Of a stretch of 64,000 nt of DNA, positions 1 to 10,223 are shown in pieces. Made by a program: the position numbers and the translations under genes. The notes below the pieces were generated by a model that searched no databases, was not told where the DNA came from, and was given only the letters and a program-made list of their open reading frames with translations. This DNA comes from Borrelia coriaceae (GTDB taxonomy: Bacteria; Spirochaetota; Spirochaetia; Borreliales; Borreliaceae), in contig NZ_CP075076.1 in assembly GCF_023035295.1 (NCBI RefSeq), forward strand, positions 124,001 through 188,000, read 5' to 3'. How positions within the stretch are numbered: the stretch's first letter is position 1; each line of letters opens with the position of its first letter.

Positions 1-395
1 GAGCTCAAATAAAACGGCATGAACCCGGTAACATTTTCATTAATTTGGACTTTATAGCCACTTGAAAGTTCAACTAAAACCTTGCCTTTAAGCACCTTTT
101 TATTTGCAATATATTCATCAATTTTATCTTGCAGATTAAGAGAATCAAGCTTTGCAACACTAAGAACTAATCCCAATTCTCCGCCTACTTTTGTAACTAT
201 TGCATCAATTTTATCTCCAATATTTGGAATGGTTTCAAATTCATCGCCTTTAATAAAACCTTCAGATTTATAACCAATATCTACAAGCACATAATCTTTC
301 ATGATATTTACAACAACACCAGAAACACTACTACCAAGCTCTACTTTTTCAAGAACCTTTAGATAATTTTCTTGCAAATCTTCTTGATTTTCCAT
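1..395 (-). CDS. rpsA: 30S ribosomal protein S1, N-terminal part (cut by window edge)
   Basis: Partial gene: only the first 131 codons are inside the window and the reading frame runs off the left edge. The ATG follows a clear AGAGGTGAGG ribosome-binding site, 13 bases after the cmk stop. The visible part reads as one complete and one starting S1 RNA-binding repeat (for example VSGVVVNIMKDYVLVDIGYK, then KGKVLVELSSGYKVQI), the OB-fold that S1 uses to bind mRNA on the small ribosomal subunit. The cmk-rpsA order is common in bacteria. It is the last visible member of the operon that starts at 7340. Confidence 0.93.
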   Translation of the reverse strand, partial: MENQEDLQENYLKVLEKVELGSSVSGVVVNIMKDYVLVDIGYKSEGFIKGDEFETIPNIGDKIDAIVTKVGGELGLVLSVAKLDSLNLQDKIDEYIANKKVLKGKVLVELSSGYKVQINENVTGFMPFYLS

Positions 396-408
396 CCTCA
401 CCTCTCTA

Positions 409-1065
409 TCACTTTTTTTTCAAATTAAACGTCTTTATGATAATATCACATACATTATCTAAGCATTTATAACTTGTATCAATATAAAACACTTCCTTAA
501 CCAATTTCAATTTACCATACTCTCTATTTTGATCAATCTCATCTCGTCTCTCTAGTGCTTGCTCTAACTCATTTAAAGTTATACCCTTACTTCTTTGAGT
601 ATATCGTCTTAAAGCACGCACTTTAACAGAAGCATCAAGATATATCTTAACTTTAGCTTCCGGAAATACTACAGTAGTAATATCTCTACCCTCTATTATA
701 TAATTATCATCCTTTAATTTAACTATTTCTCTTAATTTTTTATTAACAATATTCCTAATACCCATATAAGAAGAATAAAGAGAAACTTGAAAATCTATTT
801 TTTCATTAAAAATATAACTTATAACATTTGTACCATTAAGCAAAAAATCAACACCATTAAATTTAATATCATTTTGTGATACAAGTTCCAAAACCTTGCT
901 CTCACTAAGTAAATCATATTCATTTAAAGTAAATCTTTGAGCAATTAAGGTTATTATTCTATAAAAATAACCAGAACTAATAACCTTAAAACCTAATCGA
1001 ATCCCTAACGATTTTGCAACCGAGCTTTTTCCCGAAGCTGAAGGACCGTCAATCGCTATTATCAC
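409..1065 (-). CDS. cmk: Cytidylate kinase
   Basis: 218 residues, normal for bacterial CMP kinase, which phosphorylates CMP/dCMP with ATP in pyrimidine salvage. The P-loop IDGPSASGKSS is at residues 5-15. A later IEGRDITTVVFPEAKVKIYL stretch (about 122-141) is the typical CMP-binding GRD motif, followed by the RxxxR lid region. The start is GTG and shares its first base with the TAG stop of rluB (TAGTG), so translation is probably coupled. The gene lies directly ahead of rpsA, a conserved pairing. Confidence 0.95.
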   Translation of the reverse strand: MIIAIDGPSASGKSSVAKSLGIRLGFKVISSGYFYRIITLIAQRFTLNEYDLLSESKVLELVSQNDIKFNGVDFLLNGTNVISYIFNEKIDFQVSLYSSYMGIRNIVNKKLREIVKLKDDNYIIEGRDITTVVFPEAKVKIYLDASVKVRALRRYTQRSKGITLNELEQALERRDEIDQNREYGKLKLVKEVFYIDTSYKCLDNVCDIIIKTFNLKKK

Positions 1066-1808
1066 TAATATGCCCCCAAAAGCCGTGTCTTGAATCTATT
1101 AATTTTAGATAGAGACAAAACTTTAATTTGTCCTTCTTTTAAATTATCTAATTTAATATTACCTATTCTAATTCTATGAACTTTTTTTAAAAAAATATTT
1201 TTACTTAAAAAAACTTTTCGAATCTCCCTATTTTTACCTTCCGTTAAAACTAACTTAACAGAATGATTACCAAGCATGACGTAAGATTTTAACTTAAAAA
1301 GCTCCCTTTCTATTTCTATTCCATGTTTAAAATTAATAAGCAAATCTTCATTAAAAGCCTTTTTTGATTCAACAATATATTCCTTCTCAACCTCACTTTT
1401 TGGATGAACAATACTATTTGCAAACTGACCATCATTAGTAAAAAGTAAAAGTCCAGAGGTTTTAAAATCAAGTCTACCAATTGAAAACAAACGTTCTTTA
1501 AACAAAGGCTGTACCAAAGATATTGCCAACTTCCTCCCTTCTGGATCAAAATTGGAACACAAATAATTCTTAGGTTTATGAAGAGCTACATAAATTTTAC
1601 TTTCAACTTTAAAGTCCCTAAAAACAAATATCTGCCCTCTACACTCTACTCTATCACCTAAAGACACTTTATCTCCAAGCTTTGCAAGACTACCATTTAT
1701 TTTGACAAGATTTTTTCTTATAAGATTCTCACAAAACCTCCTAGATCCTATACCTTTTTCTGCCAAAAAAACATGAACCCTAAGACCCTTGCTGTTTAGA
1801 TTTGTCAA
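1065..1808 (-). CDS. rluB: RluB/RsuA-family 23S/16S rRNA pseudouridine synthase
   Basis: 247 residues with an N-terminal S4 RNA-binding domain (RVHVFLAEKGIGSRRFCENL, residues 10-29) and the RsuA/RluB catalytic motif GRLDFKTSGLLLFTNDG (about 111-127), whose Asp makes the pseudouridine. The family converts a uridine in rRNA to pseudouridine. The length and S4 domain favour RluB over RluE, but RsuA cannot be excluded. The start is TTG with an AAGGGAAAGG site, overlapping the end of scpA by 29 bases, so the pair is probably translationally coupled. Confidence 0.88.
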   Translation of the reverse strand: MTNLNSKGLRVHVFLAEKGIGSRRFCENLIRKNLVKINGSLAKLGDKVSLGDRVECRGQIFVFRDFKVESKIYVALHKPKNYLCSNFDPEGRKLAISLVQPLFKERLFSIGRLDFKTSGLLLFTNDGQFANSIVHPKSEVEKEYIVESKKAFNEDLLINFKHGIEIERELFKLKSYVMLGNHSVKLVLTEGKNREIRKVFLSKNIFLKKVHRIRIGNIKLDNLKEGQIKVLSLSKINRFKTRLLGAY

Positions 1809-2553
1809 TACCTTTCCCTTTTCTTAAAACCAACTTATTATTTATATAAACTAAATCTATAATATTTGACATTTTATATTCAAGAACAATTAAAAAATAA
1901 CAAAATCTCTCAAAAAAATAAAAATTATCATCAAAATTTAGTAAAAATTCAAAAAGAAAACTATCTTCCTTACTTAAAAGAGCAATAATTCTTTTTTGTT
2001 TAGCTAAAATCTCAGCATCATATGTACCTAAGATAATATTAGGCCTAAATTCATTACACAGAATATCATCATGATTTTTACTTGAACTTATTGACCTAAC
2101 CTTCCTCTTAACCTTACCAATTTCAATCATACAACCTTGAACATTATCAATATTTCCAAAAAAAATATTATCTTCTCTAAATGCAGATTTAGACACATTT
2201 AAACACATATCATTCTTTAAACTCTGAGATATAGACTTAGATTTTGCATATTTTTCACTGAAATTTATTAACTTTTTCACTATTTCCTTTTCAACCAATC
2301 TCTTATCTTTCAATTTTACTGGAGAGAGAATCTGCGTTTTTAAATAAAGCAAACTGGTTGAAAAAGAATAAAACTTAATTAACTCTTTCACATCTATATC
2401 AATACTCTCAGAAAATGTCAAAAAATCTTCTATGATTTTATTTAAATTAAAAGTTTTTAAAACTTCCCTTCTATTTCTTACATAATCAAAGAAAATTTCT
2501 ATCCCTCCTTTAAAATCATTACAAACAATCAAATAATCATCTAAACTTACCAT
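1780..2553 (-). CDS. scpA: Segregation and condensation protein A (ScpA-like)
   Basis: 257 residues from the ATG at 2553, one base after the recA stop; a longer frame back to 2619 would overlap recA by 65 bases and adds a non-family peptide. The N-terminus FKGGIEIFFDYVRNRREV is a divergent form of the ScpA signature (FeGPLDLLL...), followed by a helical segment and a C-terminal winged-helix-like end. ScpA is the kleisin that bridges SMC heads in chromosome condensation. Sequence conservation is low, so the call rests on the N-terminal motif, size and helix pattern. No scpB or smc is in the window. Confidence 0.68.
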   Translation of the reverse strand: MVSLDDYLIVCNDFKGGIEIFFDYVRNRREVLKTFNLNKIIEDFLTFSESIDIDVKELIKFYSFSTSLLYLKTQILSPVKLKDKRLVEKEIVKKLINFSEKYAKSKSISQSLKNDMCLNVSKSAFREDNIFFGNIDNVQGCMIEIGKVKRKVRSISSSKNHDDILCNEFRPNIILGTYDAEILAKQKRIIALLSKEDSFLFEFLLNFDDNFYFFERFCYFLIVLEYKMSNIIDLVYINNKLVLRKGKGIDKSKQQGS

Positions 2554-2554
2554 T

Positions 2555-3649
2555 TTATTCTTTATCTTTTTTAAAATTAAGTGTACCAATTTCAAGAGGC
2601 TCAGAATTAAAGCCTTCAAAAATTATCTTTCTAAGCTTAATTTCAAGTGCATCGGCAAGTTCTTTTTCTTTAACGAGATAATTAATTGCACTCTCTCTAC
2701 CTTGCCCTAACTTATCATCTCCAATAGCATACCATGCACCTGCTTTTTGTACTAAATTATACTTAATTGCAGCATCTAATATACTAGCCTCACGCAAAAT
2801 ACCTTTACCAAAATAAATAACAAGCTCTATTTTACGAAAAGGAGGTGCTACTTTATTTTTTACAACCTTCACTCTTACCTTATTACCAACAATATCATCT
2901 GCAGAATGGCCCGTTACCTGTTCAATTTTCCTAACTTCAAGACGAAGAGAAGAATAAAATTTTAAAGCATTTCCTCCAGTAGTAGTCTCTGGATTACCAA
3001 ACATTATACCAATTTTCATTCTTAATTGATTAATAAACATAATACAAGTTTTAGATTTTGAGAGTATACCCGTAATCTTCCTTAAAGCTTTGCTCATTAA
3101 TCTAGCTTGAAGCCCAATCTGAAAATCACCCATCTCTCCATCAATCTCTACCTGTGGTGTTAAAGCTGCAACAGAATCAACAACAATTAAATCAACCCCA
3201 CCACTTCTAATTAAATATTCAGCAATCTCAAGAGCTTGTTCTCCTGTATCAGGTTGACTAAGCCAAAGTTCATCAATATTCACACCCAAAGCTCTCGCAT
3301 AAACAGGTTCAAGAGCATGCTCAGCATCAATAAAAGCTGCTATACCACCATTTTTTTGAACCTCTGCAATAGCTTGAAGAGTTAAAGTAGTCTTACCAGA
3401 AGATTCAGGACCAAAAATTTCTATTATCCTTCCCCTTGGATATCCCCCAACACCAATTGCTTCATCAAGTAAAATGGAGCCACTAGATATGCTCTCTATT
3501 CCTTTCCCCACAGGAGACTCCCCCATCTTAATCAGACTTCCTTTACCAAAATCCTTCTCTATTTGAATTCTAACAAGCTCAATAGCCTTTTCTTTATTTA
3601 ATCTGTCATTTAAAGAAGAATCATCTATTTTATCTTTTGACTTAGACAT
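2555..3649 (-). CDS. recA: Recombinase RecA
   Basis: 364 residues, a standard RecA: Walker [10 protein letters not shown] at residues 80-88, Walker [11 protein letters not shown], the L1 loop region [18 protein letters not shown] and L2 region [16 protein letters not shown]. It forms the ATP-dependent filament on single-stranded DNA for homologous recombination. In Borrelia it lies in a housekeeping operon and not next to lexA. The ATG follows an AAGGGG site, 8 bases after the greA-fusion stop, indicating co-transcription. No SOS box was recognised upstream. Confidence 0.98.
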   Translation of the reverse strand: MSKSKDKIDDSSLNDRLNKEKAIELVRIQIEKDFGKGSLIKMGESPVGKGIESISSGSILLDEAIGVGGYPRGRIIEIFGPESSGKTTLTLQAIAEVQKNGGIAAFIDAEHALEPVYARALGVNIDELWLSQPDTGEQALEIAEYLIRSGGVDLIVVDSVAALTPQVEIDGEMGDFQIGLQARLMSKALRKITGILSKSKTCIMFINQLRMKIGIMFGNPETTTGGNALKFYSSLRLEVRKIEQVTGHSADDIVGNKVRVKVVKNKVAPPFRKIELVIYFGKGILREASILDAAIKYNLVQKAGAWYAIGDDKLGQGRESAINYLVKEKELADALEIKLRKIIFEGFNSEPLEIGTLNFKKDKE

Positions 3650-3657
3650 CTTACCCC

Positions 3658-6360
3658 TTAATTAATTTTGGCAGGTTCTATCTTTTTAACATAATATTGG
3701 AAATGAGTATCATTTATTACAAAATCAAGATTATCACCTTCTTTTGCATCTAACAAATTTTCTCCAAAAGGAGATTTATAAGATATAATACCCTCATCAG
3801 GATTTGATTCCCAAGGTCCAAAAATCAAATAAGACTCTTCCTTTTTTGTATCCTTATTCACCATAGTAACCTTTGTCCCAAATCCAACAACAGAGCTTTG
3901 AAGTTCTTTAGTATCAACAACTTTTGCAATATCTATCTCTAACATAAGAGAATTCAATCTCTTTGTTAAAAATTGCTGTCTCTCCTTTGCAGAATGATAT
4001 TCCGCATTTTCTTTTAAATCACCAAGTTCACGGGCCTTACCAATTTCTTTAGAATTTTCTGGAATCTCTACATCCTTTAAGTACTGTAATTCCTTCTGCT
4101 TTTTACTAAGAGAACTTAAAATCGTCAAGAATCCTACTTCAACTTTATCTCCTGAAAATTGCATTTTTTCATCTTCAAATTCAAGATCAACAAAAACAGA
4201 TCTTATTGCAGTTTTAATATGTAAGAGATCCTTTGCTGGAAAATCTCTTATATAAAAACAAGTCATATATATCCTCTTGGCAAGCTCCTCATCCATAACA
4301 TTACTTAAAACAAAACTGAGATATTTATCCTTAATTAAAAGATTAATTACCATCTTATAAATTCTCTTGTTAGCAACAGAATTATTCTTATTATTAATCT
4401 TAATAACACTGTCTGTTAAAATCTTGATCAAACTTATCAATAACTCTGAATCAGAATAATCTAAATTGAGTGAATACGAAGTGTAATGCTTTAAAATCCA
4501 AATATAAGCGTCTTTATAAATTTTATAATTCTTTATCACATAATTAAAAAGCTGCTCGGTTTCTTTTATATCTTCCTTGTAAAGCGAATCTATCAATTTT
4601 TTATTAACATAACAAGGAAAAAGCTGTTTATAATAAGCAACCCAATTAACTAATTCTTCCTTGATTAAGAAAACTAACTCCTTTTTAATTTCTGCATTTA
4701 CGACTGAATCAAAAAGATCAACTATATCTTTGGAATATTCACTTAAGAGAACTTCTAAATTAATATCTTTTTCAATATTAACCTTAAAGGAAACCCCACT
4801 CTCAGGATTCTTCAAAGACTTAAGTATTACATAAGAACTTATAACATAATGATCAACTTTTGCAAAATTATTAACATAAATCAAAAAATAATTAAGCATT
4901 TCTTCTGCAACATGTAAATCTTTTACAACACCACCAGCAGTACAATAATGCGTAAAAATTTCATATCTCTTATAAAAATCTTTTTCTAATTTAAATTTAT
5001 CATAAATCTTGTCATTAAAATTAGAAGCTTTCTCATTATATATATAACAATCAGCTTTGCCGGATGCCATAACAAAATGAGGATTATCCCTTAAAATTTG
5101 CTTGGCTTTTACGCTCCACGCATTCCACGCACCCTGAGTCATTAAACTCGGAACAAGTTCTCTTTTTATCCCCTTAAGATCAATTGACTTATAGCTTTTA
5201 ATAATTATCTTTAAAGCCCATTCAACATCTCTTTTTAGATTCTCTACAAGCTCTTCTTTGGGCTTGATAGCCTTTAACACTCGAATATCTTCTTTTGTAA
5301 GAGGAGACAGAGCAGAAATAGCCATATCAAAACTAATAAAATGTCCTCGTTTAGAAACAAAATCGACTATAATACCTTGTTCATTTACATCTTTAACTAT
5401 TCCTACAAACCAGGTTTGATGATATACAAAATTACCCTTAGCAAAAAATAGATATTTCTCAAAATCGGAATAAACATCAACAAAATTTTTATCCAAATTT
5501 TCAATATCAGACTTTTCAAGATATTCTTCAATATTTTTAACTTCTTTATATTTTTCTCTCAAAAAAATAACTAATTTTTCTCTCGCTTTCTGATTTTTAT
5601 TGTCAAGCTTCAAAATCCCCTTCAAAATTTCTATTGTTTCATCAATATTTTCACTTACAGAATAATGCTCATATAAATCCTCATAAAGAACAACAACCTT
5701 TTTAAATCCGAGTTCTTTCTCAACTTTCTGAAGTATAAGAAGAAAAGAATCAAAATCATCAGAAACATGTTTGATTAACTTAGACCATATTTCTCGAATG
5801 CCTGACATTTGTTTTTTATCAATAAAACGGTAAATGGCCTTTCTAAAAAAATATATTGATTTTTGCAAATCAATATTCTCATAATGAGTAGCAAGTTGCC
5901 TTACACATACAGTATCATCAATATCAGCTTCAACAATTCGCATCCAAATATTTGGAAGTTTATCATTTTCATTATTCTGTGCATATATCTTTGCAAGTGT
6001 ATAAAGTGCATGCTTATTTTCAGAAGTCAAAAGCATCTTATGACATATATGTTCAACAAGAGACCACTTTAAATTTTGTGAAAATAAATCTACAACCGTA
6101 AGTAAACTCATATCATTAAGCGGCCTTCTACTATATATAAGCATACCTGATATATAAAGACCAGCAATACTTTTTTTTACATCCTTTAAATGTTTTCCAC
6201 AAATATCCAAAGCTTCTTCTGTTAAATTTTCAGAAATTATACTATCTATTAACTCATCCAACTCCTTTATCTTGGCAAGAGAATAATTATTAACAACTAT
6301 CCTTGTCCATTTATCCTCCTGCAAGATATTATCTAATCTTTCTATAGTAATATTAGACAT
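3658..6360 (-). CDS. greA: GreA transcript-cleavage factor fused to a long N-terminal helical domain
   Basis: 900 residues, against about 158 for a normal GreA. The last roughly 150 residues are a Gre factor: the coiled-coil with the acidic tip GDLKENAEY (D781, E784 region), then the FKBP-like C-terminal domain ([20 protein letters not shown], about 827-846). Gre factors enter the RNA polymerase secondary channel and stimulate cleavage of backtracked RNA. The first about 300 residues are helical, TPR-like repeats; around 308-355 is a small beta-rich segment ([20 protein letters not shown]) recalling the GreA/unknown-domain fusions of spirochetes. What the extension does is unknown. The ATG has a TTAGGAGA site. 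Confidence 0.9.
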   Translation of the reverse strand: MSNITIERLDNILQEDKWTRIVVNNYSLAKIKELDELIDSIISENLTEEALDICGKHLKDVKKSIAGLYISGMLIYSRRPLNDMSLLTVVDLFSQNLKWSLVEHICHKMLLTSENKHALYTLAKIYAQNNENDKLPNIWMRIVEADIDDTVCVRQLATHYENIDLQKSIYFFRKAIYRFIDKKQMSGIREIWSKLIKHVSDDFDSFLLILQKVEKELGFKKVVVLYEDLYEHYSVSENIDETIEILKGILKLDNKNQKAREKLVIFLREKYKEVKNIEEYLEKSDIENLDKNFVDVYSDFEKYLFFAKGNFVYHQTWFVGIVKDVNEQGIIVDFVSKRGHFISFDMAISALSPLTKEDIRVLKAIKPKEELVENLKRDVEWALKIIIKSYKSIDLKGIKRELVPSLMTQGAWNAWSVKAKQILRDNPHFVMASGKADCYIYNEKASNFNDKIYDKFKLEKDFYKRYEIFTHYCTAGGVVKDLHVAEEMLNYFLIYVNNFAKVDHYVISSYVILKSLKNPESGVSFKVNIEKDINLEVLLSEYSKDIVDLFDSVVNAEIKKELVFLIKEELVNWVAYYKQLFPCYVNKKLIDSLYKEDIKETEQLFNYVIKNYKIYKDAYIWILKHYTSYSLNLDYSDSELLISLIKILTDSVIKINNKNNSVANKRIYKMVINLLIKDKYLSFVLSNVMDEELAKRIYMTCFYIRDFPAKDLLHIKTAIRSVFVDLEFEDEKMQFSGDKVEVGFLTILSSLSKKQKELQYLKDVEIPENSKEIGKARELGDLKENAEYHSAKERQQFLTKRLNSLMLEIDIAKVVDTKELQSSVVGFGTKVTMVNKDTKKEESYLIFGPWESNPDEGIISYKSPFGENLLDAKEGDNLDFVINDTHFQYYVKKIEPAKIN

Positions 6361-6395
6361 TCAACTCTCCTAATATCAATTTTATTAAAACCAAC

Positions 6396-7340
6396 CTAAT
6401 TAACATATTGCTGATATATTCCTATATCTATTTCCTTAATATAAGATAAAATTTCATCAATTCTAACACGATCTTCTTTTATCCTTACATAATGATCAAT
6501 AAGCCAAAAATATTTATTAATAAGCCTTGGAAGCAATATGCTCTCATTTATTGATCTATAAGACTTTTCTTTAAGTTCATTACGCAAACTATAAACAGAT
6601 TGCTTTAAATGACCAAGCTCAATAGGCCTTAATTCTCTTTTTATATTAAAAACACCATTTAGTGCCCCATAAACAGGTATCCACTCCTTAATAAGAGTGT
6701 CAGAAATATTTCTATCACTTTTAATAGCTTCTATTAACTTAAGTATCATCTCAGATTCAAGCGCATCTATATCTATCTTTTGGGGATTAATAAAAAAAGC
6801 CTCTCTAAATAATACCTTAGCTTCCTTAATTTCATCAATAAGCGCATAAGAATCAGCAAGTTCAGCAACTACATCTGCATTATCTTTTGTATCCCCTAAT
6901 ATCTGCAAAAAAACAGCTATGGCTCTCTCATAATTACCCATTCCCTTGTAAGACTTAGCAATTTTTATTAAAATGTCTAAGTTTTCTGGTTGTGATTTAT
7001 ATATATTTTTATATATCTCTAAACATAGCTGAAATACAAAATACTTAATTGCGTTGCGACCTTGAATAAAATCAAAATTCATCTTTTTTAAATATCTTCT
7101 AGCAAAATTATTCCATTCCCTTATTAAAAACTCAGCCTTCTCATAGTCTTTATCTATGCGATCAAGACTTTCGATCTGACCATTCCAATATACAGAACTT
7201 TTTAAAGCTGTTAAAATTTCAATATTATCAAAATCAAAAGAATGTGCTTCTTCTGATTTCATTAAAGCTGTCTTAAAATCACCTTTCCTGAAGCTTAAAT
7301 AAATATCCTTGATTAATTCCGCGATTTTTTCTGATGACAC
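6396..7340 (-). CDS. TPR-repeat protein of unknown function
   Basis: 314 residues, no signal peptide or membrane segment. Tetratricopeptide-like helical pairs are visible at about 10-50 and 115-190 (NLDILIKIAKSYKGMGNYER, then VVAELADSYALIDEIKEAK), so it is probably a cytoplasmic scaffold. It is the first gene of the operon leading to the greA fusion, whose extension is also TPR-like; a shared partner is possible but not shown. GTG start with a TAGGA site close to it. Position matches BB_0133 by order. The function is not known. Confidence 0.8.
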   Translation of the reverse strand: MSSEKIAELIKDIYLSFRKGDFKTALMKSEEAHSFDFDNIEILTALKSSVYWNGQIESLDRIDKDYEKAEFLIREWNNFARRYLKKMNFDFIQGRNAIKYFVFQLCLEIYKNIYKSQPENLDILIKIAKSYKGMGNYERAIAVFLQILGDTKDNADVVAELADSYALIDEIKEAKVLFREAFFINPQKIDIDALESEMILKLIEAIKSDRNISDTLIKEWIPVYGALNGVFNIKRELRPIELGHLKQSVYSLRNELKEKSYRSINESILLPRLINKYFWLIDHYVRIKEDRVRIDEILSYIKEIDIGIYQQYVN

Positions 7341-7518
7341 ATTCCTACCACTTTAAAATATGTATAAATCCCAAATGAGCTTATATAATTATAACATTAA
7401 TAAATTTTTAGTCAAACTGGCCTCTTTAAAACAAAAAACAATATTCTATTTATTATTTTTTTAAGATAAAATTTGTACATAAAACATAAAATAATATCAT
7501 GAGGGTAAATTCAACTTT

Positions 7519-8664
7519 ATGCAAATGGAAGTTAATAAACTTATTAATAAATCTATTAGTTATTATAACTCTCAAAAATACTCAGATGCAATAAAACTTT
7601 TAGAAAAAGAAATTTTCTTTTATAAAAATTATTACTTTTATCATTACATTTTAGGAATGTCTTATCTTAGAATGGGAAATTTAGGAAATGCTCAGACATA
7701 TCTAAAGAAAGCTTATACTTTAAATCCAACAGAACCAGATGTCAAACAATCAATCGCAATACTATTAGCAGCTCAAGGCAAAGAAGACAAAGCCATACAG
7801 ATATGGCTTAAAATGATAGAAGAAAATCAAGAAATAGAACGCTCAGAACTCTCTTTAGAAACCATTCGAAAAAATCCAATCCAAGGAGCATTATTTCTCA
7901 ATAGAAACAAAATATATGCTAGACTATTCCCAAAACTCAAAGTAAAAACAGGGCAAAATCTATCCAAACTAATAAGGATATTGATAATAATAGCAGGACT
8001 TGCATTTTTATTGATAGCAATATTTTTAATCATACATTCCAACGAAACAATTAAATTACCATTAAGTGTTCCTAATATAAATACGAAAAAAAATATTAAC
8101 AACATTGCAGCATACATTGATGATATTAAAATAAATGACAAAGAAAAAATTGAAAACCAAGAAGGACAATTTGTATTCATACTTACTGAAACTGAAATTA
8201 AAAACTCATTCCAAAAAATCAAAACTCACTTAAAAAAAGGCAAAGACAATTTCGCAAGAATAGAAATAAATAAAATATTAAATTCCAATGCATCAGAATC
8301 AATTAAACTTAAAGCTAAAAACCTTGCAAGCTTCATCTCAAGGCCCGACTTCATTACATTCAACGATTTTTTAATTTTAAAAGAAATTAAAAAAAACCCA
8401 TTAATTTACTCAAATGTATATGTCAAATGGGAAGGAATTGCAAACAACATTGAAAAAAAAGAGAATATAACTTACTTTGACTTTTATGTAGGATATAACA
8501 AAAATGTTCTTGAAGGCATAATACCAACAAAAACAACTTTCGATATTGACATTAATTTTAAAGATTGCGTTGAAATACTAGGACAAATAGAATATGATTA
8601 TAATACAAACACATTAACTCTCAACGCAATTACAATACGCAAAATAGAAAAACAAAAGACCTAA
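7519..8664 (+). CDS. TPR protein with one central membrane segment
   Basis: 381 residues. The N-terminal 110 residues hold TPR units (YHYILGMSYLRMGNLGNAQT at about 37-56, then ALNPTEPDV-like spacing). One hydrophobic segment (LIRILIIIAGLAFLLIAIFL, about 152-171) anchors the protein in the inner membrane; the rest is a Lys/Asn-rich region and a C-terminal beta-rich domain. This layout suggests a cytoplasmic TPR end and a periplasmic C-terminal domain. A GAGGGT site lies 12 bases before the ATG, farther than usual; a second ATG two codons on is possible. Monocistronic, divergent from the TPR/greA operon. Function unknown (BB_0134 by order). Confidence 0.78.
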   Translation: MQMEVNKLINKSISYYNSQKYSDAIKLLEKEIFFYKNYYFYHYILGMSYLRMGNLGNAQTYLKKAYTLNPTEPDVKQSIAILLAAQGKEDKAIQIWLKMIEENQEIERSELSLETIRKNPIQGALFLNRNKIYARLFPKLKVKTGQNLSKLIRILIIIAGLAFLLIAIFLIIHSNETIKLPLSVPNINTKKNINNIAAYIDDIKINDKEKIENQEGQFVFILTETEIKNSFQKIKTHLKKGKDNFARIEINKILNSNASESIKLKAKNLASFISRPDFITFNDFLILKEIKKNPLIYSNVYVKWEGIANNIEKKENITYFDFYVGYNKNVLEGIIPTKTTFDIDINFKDCVEILGQIEYDYNTNTLTLNAITIRKIEKQKT

Positions 8665-8682
8665 TGCTTGCCTAAACAAGCA
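8665..8682 (+). terminator. Short hairpin after the TPR membrane gene
   Basis: TGCTTG, loop CCTAAA, CAAGCA immediately after the stop codon and between two converging genes. The stem is only 6 bp and the T-tract is poor, so termination here is tentative; it could serve both strands. Confidence 0.35.
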
Positions 8683-8710
8683 AAGTCAATAAAACTTAAA
8701 TTTATTTAAA

Positions 8711-10081
8711 TTAAAAAGGTGTACATAAAAATTTGTCATTGCCTTTAATAAATTTAATAGCCTCATCAAAAGATAATAACAACTCTTCCTTTTTAGTCAA
8801 ATCTCTAACTTTTAATTTATTTTCTCTATATTCGTCTTGGCCTACAAAAATTAAAAACCTTATAGACTTATCAAGAGCATATTCTATTTGAACCTTAATA
8901 TTTTTACCATCTTTACTCTTCGGATATACCTCACAAGCAATATTATTGATCTTGGAATAATCATGTCTTCTAAATTTATCTGCAAGTTTATAATAATAAT
9001 CCTGTAAACTATCGTCTATATTAACAATCAATACTCTTGAACTCGCTTTAACTACAAACAACTTAATATAATTAAATTTCTCAAGTTCAATTATATCTTG
9101 AATCCTATCTATACCAAAAGATCCCCCAACGCCTGAAACCTTTTGCAAAGAACTAGAAAATAAAGACAATAAATTATCATATCTCCCACCACTACAAATA
9201 CTCCCCATATTAATGCCCATCATTTCAGCCTCAAATACAAGTCCGGTATAATAATCAAGCCCACGAACTACCTTAAGATTAAAATTAAAAGCATCTTGAA
9301 TCCCTAATTCACTAAGATGCAAAAAAATATCTTCAATTCTTTTAAGAGAATCATTATCTCCTAAAACACCTCTTAAGGTCTCAAGTTTATCCCAAAAAGT
9401 TCCCTCTAAACTTATAAAGTTTAATATGAAATTAACACATTCTTCACTTAGCTGTGAAAGCAAATTTTCTCTCACACTATCAATCCCAATTTTACCTAAT
9501 TTATCTATATTCCTTAAAATAAAGGTAGCTTGCTCCTTTAATCCCAACTTATCAATATAAGCATTCAATATTCCAATATGAGAGAAATGAATAACAAACT
9601 TCCTATTAATACCTTGTATAAAATTTAAAAAAATCTCTTCAAGACCACAATAAACAACAGATAAAATTTCAGCATCACTACGAAAAGTATCTTCACCTAC
9701 TATATCAAAATCAAATTGCATAAATTCCCTATATCTACCTCTTTGCGTATTTTCACCCCTAAATACCTTTCCCAACTGAGATTTCCTAAAAGGAAATTTA
9801 ATCTTAGACCTATTAGTAGCCATAAATCTTGCAAAAGGAACCGTTAAATCAAAACGCATAGAAATATCTCTATCACCGTTATCCTTAAATCGATAAGTTT
9901 GTCTTTCAGCTTCATCCCCGCCTTTTTTTAAAAGAAATTCAGAATACTCAAGAATAGGAGTATCTATTAAATCAAAATTATACGAAACAAGAACACTATA
10001 TATTTGTTTTATAACATGAGTACGAATTAACGCTTCTTTTGGCAAGTAATCTCTAAAACCTTTTAAAGTTCTAATATCCAC
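8711..10081 (-). CDS. hisS: Histidyl-tRNA synthetase
   Basis: 456 residues, class II aminoacyl-tRNA synthetase that charges tRNA-His. Motif 2 region SMRFDLTVPFARFMATNRSK (about 74-93), the HisRS-specific histidine-binding segments GLDYYTGLVFEAE and SGGRYDNLLSLFSSS (about 264-305), and a C-terminal anticodon-binding domain (about 340-430) are all visible. GTG start about 10 bases after an AGAGG site. It stands alone on the minus strand between two plus-strand genes. Confidence 0.96.
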   Translation of the reverse strand: MDIRTLKGFRDYLPKEALIRTHVIKQIYSVLVSYNFDLIDTPILEYSEFLLKKGGDEAERQTYRFKDNGDRDISMRFDLTVPFARFMATNRSKIKFPFRKSQLGKVFRGENTQRGRYREFMQFDFDIVGEDTFRSDAEILSVVYCGLEEIFLNFIQGINRKFVIHFSHIGILNAYIDKLGLKEQATFILRNIDKLGKIGIDSVRENLLSQLSEECVNFILNFISLEGTFWDKLETLRGVLGDNDSLKRIEDIFLHLSELGIQDAFNFNLKVVRGLDYYTGLVFEAEMMGINMGSICSGGRYDNLLSLFSSSLQKVSGVGGSFGIDRIQDIIELEKFNYIKLFVVKASSRVLIVNIDDSLQDYYYKLADKFRRHDYSKINNIACEVYPKSKDGKNIKVQIEYALDKSIRFLIFVGQDEYRENKLKVRDLTKKEELLLSFDEAIKFIKGNDKFLCTPF

Positions 10082-10223
10082 TATATTTAAACCTCTACTT
10101 ATTAATTTATTAATTTCAAATTTAATCTTTTCATAATATAATATTATAAATATGAGAAAAAATTAATACCAAATCCTTAACTGTCAAATGTTTACTATAA
10201 TATAAGGAGCATATAAATATTTA

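Noticed and set aside
2554..2619. Longer scpA start within recA
   Set aside because: Overlaps recA by 65 bases and lacks family similarity; the ATG at 2553 fits better.
7827..8222. 131-codon minus-strand reading frame
   Set aside because: Antisense to the TPR membrane gene and mirrors its hydrophobic segment.
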